Shown: in pieces, positions 1 to 5,844 of the stretch
How the letters are laid out: each line of letters starts with the position of its first letter
How positions within the stretch are numbered: position 1 is the first letter of the stretch
From: an uncultured Alcaligenaceae bacterium
GTDB lineage: Bacteria; Pseudomonadota; Gammaproteobacteria; Burkholderiales; Burkholderiaceae_B
Reading direction: 5' to 3'
NCBI GenBank assembly: GCA_937897265.1
Contig: CALCPT010000111.1
Location: forward strand, 1-5,844
DNA: 5,844 nucleotides
Program-made: the position numbers and the translations under genes
The notes under the pieces: generated by a model
Database searches by the model: none
Seen by the model: the letters and a program-made list of their open reading frames with translations, nothing else
What the model was told of the DNA's origin: nothing

Positions 1-1
1 A

Positions 2-721
2 GCCGATGGCCTTGCGCTCTACACCGAGTTTTATCAAAAAGATTTAAAGGCAAATGTCGTGCCGATTCCGCTGACGTCTGTTGCGCAACAGGCCTTGGGT
101 TGGTTTAAAACTCCAATCAATAGCTGGGAAGATTTAAAAGGTAAGAAATGTCGTCAAACTGGCATCACCGCTGAGCTGTATGGTCGTGCCGGCGTTGCGG
201 CTGTCAACTTACCTGGCGGCGAAATTATTCCAGCTCTTGAGCGTGGCGTAATTGAGTGCGCCGAGTGGACCGGTCCGGCAGGTGATATTTCGATTGGCTT
301 TCAAACTGTCTTAAAGAACTTTTACGCCCAGTCGACGCATGAGCCAGCAACAGTCTTAGAAATTTTGATCAATGCAGATGTTTGGAAAGCCTTGCCAGCC
401 GACATCAAAGCGATCATCTATTCTGCGTCAATTGAAGCGACGATCAAATCCGAAATGGAAAGAAATCGTTTGAACGCCTCTGCCATGAAAGAGATGAAAG
501 AGAAATTTGGCGTGACGATTCATACGACGCCACCGGATATTCTGCTGAAGACCTTACAAACTTGGGACGCGATTGCAAAAGAAGAAGTGGCAAAAAGTGC
601 GACCTTCAAAAAGGTCTACGACTCGTTGTATAAGTATGCGTCTGAGGTGGTGCCTTCCCGCGTGATTAATAGTTCACCCTATGAATTCACGGCTAACTAC
701 TACTTTCCTCCTAAAAAATAA
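2..721 (+). CDS. dctP: TRAP transporter solute-binding protein, DctP/TakP (FcbT1) type, 5'-truncated
   Basis: This is the periplasmic binding subunit of a tripartite ATP-independent periplasmic (TRAP) transporter; it captures the solute and delivers it to the DctQM membrane pair. The frame is open from base 2, giving 239 visible codons before TAA at 719-721. The GTG at 59 lies inside the gene and is not the start. Full family members are about 350-370 residues, so the signal peptide and first lobe lie upstream of the window. Family marks are the DLKGKKCR stretch with its conserved Arg (codon 152-154), NLPGGE, ALERGVI, and the Glu-Trp pair at 263-268 followed by TGP. A further Glu at 341-343 sits 26 residues after the first Glu; as I recall, TakP, which binds 2-oxoacids with a cation, has Glu214, Trp215 and Glu240 with the same spacing. 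A carboxylate ligand is therefore likely but its identity is unknown. The symbol names the subunit type, not C4-dicarboxylate specificity. Confidence 0.93.
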   Translation, partial: ADGLALYTEFYQKDLKANVVPIPLTSVAQQALGWFKTPINSWEDLKGKKCRQTGITAELYGRAGVAAVNLPGGEIIPALERGVIECAEWTGPAGDISIGFQTVLKNFYAQSTHEPATVLEILINADVWKALPADIKAIIYSASIEATIKSEMERNRLNASAMKEMKEKFGVTIHTTPPDILLKTLQTWDAIAKEEVAKSATFKKVYDSLYKYASEVVPSRVINSSPYEFTANYYFPPKK

Positions 722-735
722 GAGTTCTGTTTGAT

Positions 736-774
736 CGCTGACAGTACGACAAAATTCTTGTCGTGCTGTCAGCG
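736..774 (+). terminator. Strong hairpin between dctP and dctQ (attenuator, partial terminator or mRNA-stabilising stem)
   Basis: Bases 736-752 pair with 758-774 in a 17-bp stem whose only non-Watson-Crick pair is a T-G wobble (745-765); the loop is five bases, AATTC (753-757). It begins 15 bases after the dctP stop. Only four T residues follow (777-780), separated from the stem by CA, so it is a poor full intrinsic terminator. In binding-protein transporter operons, stems at this place often protect the upstream mRNA or cause partial termination, so that more binding protein than permease is made. That role is inferred here; the base pairing is directly visible. Confidence 0.75.
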
Positions 775-815
775 CATTTTGCAGAAACTATGACAAAAAA
801 ATCTGGAGTAGACAC

Positions 816-1406
816 ATGAGCACCGACACCCAAGTTGGCCTTGAAAACATCGAACCAAAGTCGTTCTGGGGGTATGCAATCCCGGCGATTCGTAAGATTG
901 ATCGTTTCACGCAATATAGTGGCTACCTAACGATGTTTTTGTTAGTACCGTTGATTTTTAGTAGCGTGGCCGAAGTAATTTTGCGTTATTTCTTTAAAGC
1001 CCCAACCGCTTGGGCGGGTGATGTGACCTTCATGTCGAATGGTTCGTTGTTTATGTTGGGCTCAGCATTCGCGCTGTTAAACGGTGCGCACATCCGTACC
1101 GACATCCTATGGGATAAGTTTTCAATTTCAAAAAAAGGTTGGATCGATTTAATCACCTACATAATTTTGTTTTTGCCGGTGATGGGATTATTGGTCTGGA
1201 TCTCGATTGATGATGTTATTAAGTCATTTCAAATCAACGAGAAATCTAATCTAGGACTCTGGCAGCCGATTATTTGGCCGTTACGTGCAGTGGTACCAGT
1301 CGCCTTTGGCTTACTGTTCATTCAAGGTATTTCCGAACTTCTAAAGTCGCTGTGGGCCGTCGACAAAGGCACTGAATTAGTGCAACACGACAAAGTAGAA
1401 ATCTAG
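816..1406 (+). CDS. dctQ: TRAP transporter small membrane subunit, DctQ type
   Basis: This is the small integral-membrane subunit that pairs with the large permease and docks the loaded binding protein. The 196-residue product has about 30 polar residues at the N-terminus, then four hydrophobic segments near residues 36-58, 69-90, 109-131 and 151-175. Family marks are the RYFFKAPTAWAGDVTFM stretch (57-73) between the first two segments, FMLGSAFALLNGAHIRTDI (79-97) in and after the second, and a Pro-rich fourth segment with PLR and a late Gln. ATG 816 is chosen because GGAG at 805-808 lies seven bases upstream and nearly all of the product from there on matches family architecture. The gene follows the hairpin after dctP and precedes dctM by 24 bases. 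The sequence style suggests the FcbT2 (mannitol/chloroaromatic-type) subgroup, which names a similarity group rather than a substrate. Confidence 0.94.
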   Translation: MSTDTQVGLENIEPKSFWGYAIPAIRKIDRFTQYSGYLTMFLLVPLIFSSVAEVILRYFFKAPTAWAGDVTFMSNGSLFMLGSAFALLNGAHIRTDILWDKFSISKKGWIDLITYIILFLPVMGLLVWISIDDVIKSFQINEKSNLGLWQPIIWPLRAVVPVAFGLLFIQGISELLKSLWAVDKGTELVQHDKVEI

Positions 1407-1430
1407 CCAAATACCTCTCGGGATATCGTC

Positions 1431-2774
1431 ATGACTTTCAACGAAATACTTGGCTTGATCATGCTGTTTTGCATGGTCAGCGTCATCTTCATTGGGTTTT
1501 CAATTTCCTTTACGCTGCTCTTCATTGCAATCGTTTTTGGTGCGATTGGGTTGGGTGTCGATCGCACGTTTTATCTGACCTATCTGCAAGTGTGGGGATC
1601 GATGAAAGATGACATTGTTCCGGCCGTGCCGATGTTCATCTTTATGGGCTACATGTGTGAGCAAGCGGGCCTAATGGATCGACTCTTCGCCACGTTCAGG
1701 CAACTGTTTGCGCCGTTACGTGGCTCGCTTTACCTAGCGGTGCTATTGACGGCGACGCTTTTTGCGATGGCCACTGGTATTGTTGGTGCTGCTGTGAGCG
1801 TACTGGGGATCATGGCTGGCGGCATGATGATGCGTGCCGGCTACGACTCTGAGATGTCTGCGGGTGCCATTGCTGCTGGCGGCACACTTGGAATCTTGAT
1901 CCCGCCAAGTGTCATGTTATTGGTAATGGGTCCAGTTCTTGGTGTACCCGTAAATAAGCTGTACGCAGCCGCTTTTGGCCCAGGATTTTTATTGGCTTTT
2001 CTGTATATCGCTTACTGCTTGGTTCGCAGTTTTATTAATCCTAAGCTTGGCCCACCGCTGCCTAAAGAAGAGCGCATGGGCTACAACTTTAAGTTATTCA
2101 AAGAGGTAGTCATTAGCATTTTGCCTTTGTTACTGTTAATTGGCTCAACGCTAGGCACTATTTTGACCGGATTAGCGACGGCAACCGAAGCTGCAGCGTG
2201 CGGTGCCCTTGGTTCGATGATCCTCTCTGCCTTGTACGGTAAGTTGACAATACCAGCGATTAAAGGAACAGCCCGCAGCACACTCTTGACCTCAGCGATG
2301 GTGTTGCTACTGGTGATGGCTTCTAATATTTTCGGTGCAGTATTCGTTCAACTCGGCTCGGCTGGTTTGATCGAAACGCTCTTGAACGATTTGCCGTTGC
2401 CTGGCATGGGTAAGTTTTTGCTGGTGATGTTCATCGTCTTTCTACTGGGTTGGCCGTTTGAATGGCCAGTCATTATTTTGGTCTTTGTGCCGATATTTAT
2501 TCCAGTGATTCAAAAGCTTGATGTTGGTTTATCCAAGGGCGAACTGATGTTGTGGTTTGGTGCAACCTTGGCCGTTAATCTGCAAACAGCATTTTTGAGC
2601 CCACCGGTGGCGATGTCGGCCTACTACCTTAAAACTGTGATGCCGGCGTGGAATTTAGCCTTGATCTTTCGCGGGATGGCGCAGTTTATGGTGATTCAGG
2701 TCGTGGCGCTGGCGATGATTATCGGCTTTCCGGCGATTTCGCTTTGGCTGCCGCGTCTGCTGTATCAAAACTGA
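1431..2774 (+). CDS. dctM: TRAP transporter large permease subunit, DctM type
   Basis: This inner-membrane permease forms the transport path, normally driven by a sodium gradient in this family. The 447-residue product is hydrophobic throughout and has the usual family length (about 425-450). Recognisable blocks are PMFIFMG (67-73), a TGIVGAAVSVLG helix (115-126), the diagnostic GGTLGILIPPS hairpin loop (150-160), TATEAAACG (250-258), WPFEWP (341-346) leading into a PIFIPV segment, and the second inverted-repeat loop LQTAFLSPP (384-392). The two PP-containing loops are the paired re-entrant elements expected of this elevator-type fold. The start ATG 1431 has GGGA at 1420-1423 seven bases upstream and lies 24 bases after dctQ, so co-transcription is likely. 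The sequence resembles the FcbT3-like subgroup. Nothing appears broken. The TGA at 2772-2774 also falls in the first unit of a pentamer repeat that continues downstream. Confidence 0.96.
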   Translation: MTFNEILGLIMLFCMVSVIFIGFSISFTLLFIAIVFGAIGLGVDRTFYLTYLQVWGSMKDDIVPAVPMFIFMGYMCEQAGLMDRLFATFRQLFAPLRGSLYLAVLLTATLFAMATGIVGAAVSVLGIMAGGMMMRAGYDSEMSAGAIAAGGTLGILIPPSVMLLVMGPVLGVPVNKLYAAAFGPGFLLAFLYIAYCLVRSFINPKLGPPLPKEERMGYNFKLFKEVVISILPLLLLIGSTLGTILTGLATATEAAACGALGSMILSALYGKLTIPAIKGTARSTLLTSAMVLLLVMASNIFGAVFVQLGSAGLIETLLNDLPLPGMGKFLLVMFIVFLLGWPFEWPVIILVFVPIFIPVIQKLDVGLSKGELMLWFGATLAVNLQTAFLSPPVAMSAYYLKTVMPAWNLALIFRGMAQFMVIQVVALAMIIGFPAISLWLPRLLYQN

Positions 2775-2804
2775 GCTGAGTTGAACTGAATAGAACTGAG
2801 GTGA
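2770..2804 (+). repeat. Degenerate pentanucleotide tandem repeat (NNTGA, seven units) after dctM
   Basis: Starting in the last Asn codon of dctM, the sequence divides into seven 5-base units: ACTGA, GCTGA, GTTGA, ACTGA, ATAGA, ACTGA and GGTGA, followed by GTGTGA. Six of seven units end in TGA. Because five is not a multiple of three, the first three units place TGA stops in all three forward frames (2772, 2777, 2782). The rest of the 79-base gap to the next gene holds no convincing promoter or terminator. The array probably arose by slippage; any function is unproven. Confidence 0.55.
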
Positions 2805-2853
2805 GTGTGAGTCCCAATATTTGTGTGCCCTTCAACCCACTGAAGAGTGAATC

Positions 2854-3624
2854 ATGAGCTTATTCGAAAGCCTGCGTTTAGATGGACAGATTGCCCTTGT
2901 GACCGGAGCCGGTCGTGGAATTGGGGCTACCGTTGCTCGGTATTTGGCCGAGGCGGGTGCTGAGGTAGTCTTGCTGTCGCGTACGTTAAGCGAACTTCAA
3001 ACGGTTGCGCAACAGATCACTGAGGCGGGGGGGCGGGCTTCGATTCGGCAATGCGATGTTGTTGACGCGAAAGCGCTCAGAGCAATTATTGATGAGTTGC
3101 CACGGTTGGATATATTGGTGAACAATGCCGGCACTAATATTCCAGAACCAATGATCGAGGTATCGGATGAACATCTTGATCATTTACTCAATTTAAACAT
3201 TCGTTCGTGTTTTATTGCTGCGCAAGCTGCGGTTAAAAAAATGTTGCAAGATCCTGAACGAGTCAAGAAGGGGGGCTCAGTGATTCATATTTCTTCTCAA
3301 ATGGGGCATATTGGCTCGCCGAATCGAACCGTCTATTGCACAACAAAGCATGCGATTGAAGGTTTAACGAAGGCGATGGCGATTGAGCTTGCTGAGCAAA
3401 ATATTCGGGTGAATAGTGTGGCCCCGACGTTTGTTGATACTCCCTTGGTTCGGCAAGTGGTAAACACCGATGAGAAGCGTGCATTTTTATTTTCTAAGAT
3501 TCCGCTAGGTCATCTGGCTGAGACTGAAGATATTGCGGCAGCCGTCGCCTATTTGGCGTCTCCGGCTGCTCGAATGGTGACTGGCACTTGTTTGAAAGTA
3601 GATGGTGGTTGGACCGCTCAGTAG
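2854..3624 (+). CDS. Classical short-chain dehydrogenase/reductase (SDR), 256 residues
   Basis: This is an NAD(P)-dependent cytoplasmic oxidoreductase acting on an alcohol/carbonyl pair. It is complete, with the usual length of about 250 residues. Visible motifs are the cofactor glycine motif TGAGRGIG (17-24), Asp68 contacting adenine, NNAG (90-93), and the catalytic tetrad Asn115, Ser148, Tyr161 and Lys165 in YCTTK. Ser and Arg at 42-43 after the second beta strand, in place of Asp, lean towards NADP(H). The RVNSVAPTFVDTP block and the C-terminal VDGGW are standard. A short insert (DPERVKK, 133-139) precedes the catalytic Ser strand. The start ATG 2854 has only a weak GAAGAG at 2842-2847. 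It lies 79 bases after dctM and 17 bases before the GMC gene, so it is probably in the same operon. General similarity is to gluconate/sugar-alcohol and 3-oxoacyl reductase-type SDRs. The family is certain; the substrate and direction are not known. Confidence 0.95.
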   Translation: MSLFESLRLDGQIALVTGAGRGIGATVARYLAEAGAEVVLLSRTLSELQTVAQQITEAGGRASIRQCDVVDAKALRAIIDELPRLDILVNNAGTNIPEPMIEVSDEHLDHLLNLNIRSCFIAAQAAVKKMLQDPERVKKGGSVIHISSQMGHIGSPNRTVYCTTKHAIEGLTKAMAIELAEQNIRVNSVAPTFVDTPLVRQVVNTDEKRAFLFSKIPLGHLAETEDIAAAVAYLASPAARMVTGTCLKVDGGWTAQ

Positions 3625-3641
3625 GATGATGGATCGTAGAC

Positions 3642-5246
3642 ATGGCAGACGTAGAGCATTTTGATTTTATTATCGTAGGTGCGGGTTCGGCTGGGTGTGT
3701 TTTGGCAAATCGCTTGTCGAAAGATCCAAGAACGAAAGTATTATTGCTCGAAGCTGGGCCCGAGGACCGTAACCCTTGGTTAAAGATTCCAGCGGGCGTG
3801 GCTCGTGTAGTCACCGACCCCATCGTCTCGTGGGGCTATCAATCTGAGCCAGAGCCTGGTTTAAATCATCGTCAGATTATTTGGCCTCGTGGCAAGACAC
3901 TCGGTGGCAGCAGTTCAATCAACGGACACGTGTACATGCGCGGTACGCCAGCTGACTATGATGGTTGGCGCGAGGCGGGCAATGTAGGCTGGGGGTGGAG
4001 CGATGTCCTGCCGCATTTTAAAAGCACTGAAAAACATTTTCTAGGTGAAACTGAGTTGCATGGCGCCTCGGGTGAGTTGGTTGTTTCACCCTTACAAGAG
4101 CCCCACGCGGCGTCGTCAGCGTTTGTGCAAGCCGCGATCAATGCTGGGGTATCTCACAATTTAGATTTCAATGGTGCAGTACAAGAGGGTGTAGGTTTTG
4201 TGCAGCTCATGATTGATCGTGGGGTGCGTGCCTCGACTGCGCGAGTTTTTTTAAAGCCGGTTCGAGCGCGAGCAAATTTAAAAGTCCAAGTCCAGGCTAT
4301 GACTGAGAAAATTCTCTTTCAGGATAAGCAAGCGGTTGGGGTCCAATATTCTGTGAAGGGCTTGAGCCACACTGCGCATGCCAAGGAAGTGATCTTAAGT
4401 GCTGGCGTCATTAATTCGCCTCAGTTGTTAATGCTATCGGGGGTAGGTGACGCAAAGAACTTGCACGCGCTTGGGATCCCTGTGGTTCACGACTTGCCGG
4501 GCGTTGGTATGAATCTGCAGGATCATGTGTACGTGCACTACTTGGCGAGTGTCGATCCCGAGTACTCGATTAATAAAAAAATCGCGAGCCCGATCAGAAT
4601 GATTCCTGACGTGCTGAAGTATTTGTTTACGCGTCGTGGCTTGTTGAACTCAGCGGCGGCGCAGGTCGCACTGTTTGCCCGATCGGGTGCAAATAATGAC
4701 AAGGTTGATTTACAAATACAAATGAGGCCGTTCAGTATGTATTCGTCGGCCGGAATGTTTAAAGCTGATCAGGCCCCAGCTGTGACGGCTTCTTGTGGGG
4801 TGTTACAACCTTTTTCTGTTGGTTCGATCACGTTGCGGTCTGCAAACCCCTTTGAGGCGCCGCGCATGCAGGCAAACTATTTGACCGATCTGCGCGATGT
4901 GACTCCTTTGCTGGTTGGCTTGCGTTTAATCCGAAAGATTTTTTCACAAAGCCCTTTTGCGCAACATAATCGAGGCGAGCTGATGCCTGGCTCGCAACAC
5001 GTCTCTGATGAGCAGTTAATTGACTATATTCGCGCGCAAGCGCAGTCGATGTATCATCCCGTCGGAACATGCAAGATGGGAGTCGACGACCAGGCGGTTG
5101 TCGATCCTCATTTGCGTGTCAGAGGGTTAGGGGGCTTAAGAGTTGTTGATGCGGCTATCATGCCCAATGTGACCTCAGGCAACACGAACGCTCCTGTCAT
5201 CATGATTGCCGAAAAAGCCTCTCAGTTGATTCTGTCTGGTTCATGA
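3642..5246 (+). CDS. GMC-family FAD-dependent alcohol dehydrogenase (choline dehydrogenase-like)
   Basis: This flavoenzyme oxidises an alcohol to an aldehyde or ketone; bacterial relatives of this length usually pass electrons to the respiratory chain. The 534-residue product is complete. The FAD-binding GAGSAG lies at 13-18 with the ribose-binding Glu37. GMC signature 1 ([15 protein letters not shown]) is at 81-95 and signature 2 ([17 protein letters not shown]) at 253-269. The C-terminal HPVGT carries the catalytic His472, and Asn516 sits in SGNTNAPV. Their 44-residue spacing matches His466/Asn510 of choline oxidase. The position of choline oxidase's flavin-linked His appears to be Ile93 here, so FAD is probably not covalently bound. 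No signal peptide is seen. Val393 replaces the Arg common in the P-x-S-R-G element of relatives. ATG 3642 has GGA at 3631-3633 eight bases upstream and follows the SDR gene by 17 bases. BetA-like similarity is too broad to claim choline as substrate. Confidence 0.95.
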   Translation: MADVEHFDFIIVGAGSAGCVLANRLSKDPRTKVLLLEAGPEDRNPWLKIPAGVARVVTDPIVSWGYQSEPEPGLNHRQIIWPRGKTLGGSSSINGHVYMRGTPADYDGWREAGNVGWGWSDVLPHFKSTEKHFLGETELHGASGELVVSPLQEPHAASSAFVQAAINAGVSHNLDFNGAVQEGVGFVQLMIDRGVRASTARVFLKPVRARANLKVQVQAMTEKILFQDKQAVGVQYSVKGLSHTAHAKEVILSAGVINSPQLLMLSGVGDAKNLHALGIPVVHDLPGVGMNLQDHVYVHYLASVDPEYSINKKIASPIRMIPDVLKYLFTRRGLLNSAAAQVALFARSGANNDKVDLQIQMRPFSMYSSAGMFKADQAPAVTASCGVLQPFSVGSITLRSANPFEAPRMQANYLTDLRDVTPLLVGLRLIRKIFSQSPFAQHNRGELMPGSQHVSDEQLIDYIRAQAQSMYHPVGTCKMGVDDQAVVDPHLRVRGLGGLRVVDAAIMPNVTSGNTNAPVIMIAEKASQLILSGS

Positions 5247-5281
5247 CCTTGGCGGGATTAACCTCATCGACTGATAAATGA
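5243..5281 (+). other. Possible 12-codon coupling frame bridging the GMC and amidohydrolase genes
   Basis: An ATG at 5243-5245 overlaps the GMC stop in ATGA. It opens a 12-codon frame ([12 protein letters not shown]) whose TGA at 5279-5281 overlaps the amidohydrolase start in a second ATGA. The amidohydrolase ATG has no Shine-Dalgarno sequence at normal distance; GGCGGGA at 5251-5257 is about 20 bases away. Ribosomes ending GMC translation could reinitiate here and be carried to the next start. This is inferred from geometry alone, and a chance arrangement is quite possible. The frame has no good binding site of its own. Confidence 0.3.
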
Positions 5282-5844
5282 AAACGCTTAACAAGCACGT
5301 ACTTGCCTTACATCCCCAAGCTAGCAAACTCTTCGACGACTTACGCGCAGGCAGCGTGGATGCGGTCAATCGTGGAGTCACACGCGACACGTACGGTAAG
5401 GGCGAGCAATTTGGACATGACCTGGTCGAGAAACACGCTCGTGCTCTGGGCTTAGAGATCAGGCACGATCATATGCGCAACACCTATATGGTTTGGCCCG
5501 GGCTCGATCGCCAGGCGCCGGCGATTGTGCTTGGCTCGCATCTTGATTCAGTACTAGGCGGTGGTAACTATGACGGTGCGGCAGGGGTGATGGCAGGCTT
5601 AATTGCTGTACAGGCCATGCAGCAGGCGAGTCTGAAGCTGAACTGTGATGTTGTGGTAATGGGGATCCGAGCCGAAGAAAGTATTTGGTTTCAAGTGTCG
5701 TATGTAGGCAGTCGAGGCGCCCTGGGAACCTTGCCAGCAAGCGCTTTACAGCAGCGACGCATCGACACTGGCCGCACCCTCGAGCAACATATGCGCGAGG
5801 CCGGTGCTGACCCCGACGCAGTCACTCGGGGTACCGCCTACCTG
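5278..5844 (+). CDS. M20-family Zn-dependent amidohydrolase (allantoate amidohydrolase / N-carbamoyl-amino-acid hydrolase type), 3'-truncated
   Basis: Family members hydrolyse a C-N bond in N-carbamoyl amino acids, allantoate, ureidopropionate or related amides, using a two-metal centre in the cytoplasm. The window holds 189 codons of an expected 400-430, with the frame open to the last base. Seen are GVTRDTYGKGE (33-43), typical of the N-terminal part; GSHLDSV (86-92) with metal ligand His88; GGNYDGAAGV (95-104) with bridging Asp99; and RAEES (131-135) with the catalytic Glu133 and metal ligand Glu134, followed by a GSRGALG stretch. The later metal histidines and the lid/dimer domain lie outside the window. 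An in-frame TAA at 5275-5277 directly precedes ATG 5278, so no upstream start is possible; the site has no clear Shine-Dalgarno sequence. It follows the GMC gene by 31 bases on the same strand, which suggests the imported compound contains an amide or carbamoyl bond. The exact substrate within the family cannot be assigned. Confidence 0.94.
   Translation, partial: MKTLNKHVLALHPQASKLFDDLRAGSVDAVNRGVTRDTYGKGEQFGHDLVEKHARALGLEIRHDHMRNTYMVWPGLDRQAPAIVLGSHLDSVLGGGNYDGAAGVMAGLIAVQAMQQASLKLNCDVVVMGIRAEESIWFQVSYVGSRGALGTLPASALQQRRIDTGRTLEQHMREAGADPDAVTRGTAYL

Noticed and set aside
59..61. GTG at 59 as the start of the binding-protein gene
   Set aside because: The same frame is open back to base 2 with family-like residues, and the product from 59 would lack the signal peptide and first lobe required of a periplasmic binding protein.
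711..914. Minus-strand frame of 67 codons across the dctP-dctQ gap
   Set aside because: It overlaps the hairpin and dctQ coding sequence, shows no family resemblance, and is explained as an antisense shadow.
2830..2845. CTTCA/TGAAG stem with a six-base loop covering part of the SDR ribosome-binding region
   Set aside because: A 5-bp AT-containing stem is too weak and too common by chance to call a regulatory structure.
2775..2853. Internal promoter in the dctM-SDR gap (TTGAAC at 2781, CAATAT at 2815)
   Set aside because: The spacing is wrong for a sigma-70 pair (28 bases between boxes), and no better pair is visible.
3027..3033. Run of seven G in the SDR gene as a phase-variation tract
   Set aside because: The run is short, lies inside an intact full-length frame (Ala-Gly-Gly-Arg), and an enzyme gene gives no reason to expect phase switching.
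3626..3664. ATG-ATG short frame at the SDR-GMC junction as a leader peptide
   Set aside because: It runs out of frame into the GMC gene and ends at no meaningful boundary; the GMC start at 3642 has its own weak GGA site and a correctly placed FAD motif.
3494..3823. Minus-strand frame of 109 codons across the SDR-GMC junction
   Set aside because: It lies opposite two clearly real genes with intact motifs, and its translation looks like low-complexity antisense sequence. The other minus-strand frames (2081-2281, 2986-3183, 3263-3484, 3956-4141, 4828-5070, 5459-5740) were dropped for the same reason.

Overview
The window reads as one plus-strand catabolic gene cluster from a Gram-negative bacterium, most likely a proteobacterium. 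The reasons are a periplasmic-binding-protein-dependent TRAP transporter of the FcbT/TakP type, tight same-strand packing, Shine-Dalgarno-like sites and mixed, mid-range base composition. Beta- or gamma-proteobacterial origin is only my impression. No RNA gene, insertion sequence, CRISPR array, phage or plasmid feature is visible. Both ends cut genes: the first lacks its N-terminus and the last its C-terminus.

Layout: (1) 2-721, C-terminal two-thirds of a TRAP solute-binding protein (DctP type). (2) 722-815, an intergenic gap with a strong 17-bp hairpin at 736-774. (3) 816-1406, TRAP small membrane subunit (DctQ type). (4) 1431-2774, TRAP large permease (DctM type). (5) 2775-2853, a spacer that begins with a degenerate pentanucleotide repeat. 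(6) 2854-3624, classical short-chain dehydrogenase/reductase. (7) 3642-5246, GMC-family FAD alcohol dehydrogenase. (8) 5278-5844, N-terminal 189 residues of an M20-type Zn-dependent amidohydrolase (allantoate amidohydrolase / N-carbamoyl-amino-acid hydrolase family). Gaps are 94, 24, 79, 17 and 31 bases, all on one strand, which fits a single operon. Its promoter is not in view.

How the genes may work together (inference): the binding protein captures an organic solute, probably a carboxylate, in the periplasm. DctQM import it with a cation gradient. The two oxidoreductases act on hydroxyl or carbonyl groups of it, and the M20 enzyme hydrolyses a C-N amide or carbamoyl bond. Each family is well known, but the substrate cannot be read from the sequence. 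I see no sign of a wholly new system. The less ordinary signals are the hairpin between the binding-protein gene and the permease genes, a 12-codon frame that bridges the GMC stop and the amidohydrolase start with ATGA overlaps on both sides, and the pentamer repeat after dctM that places TGA in all three frames.
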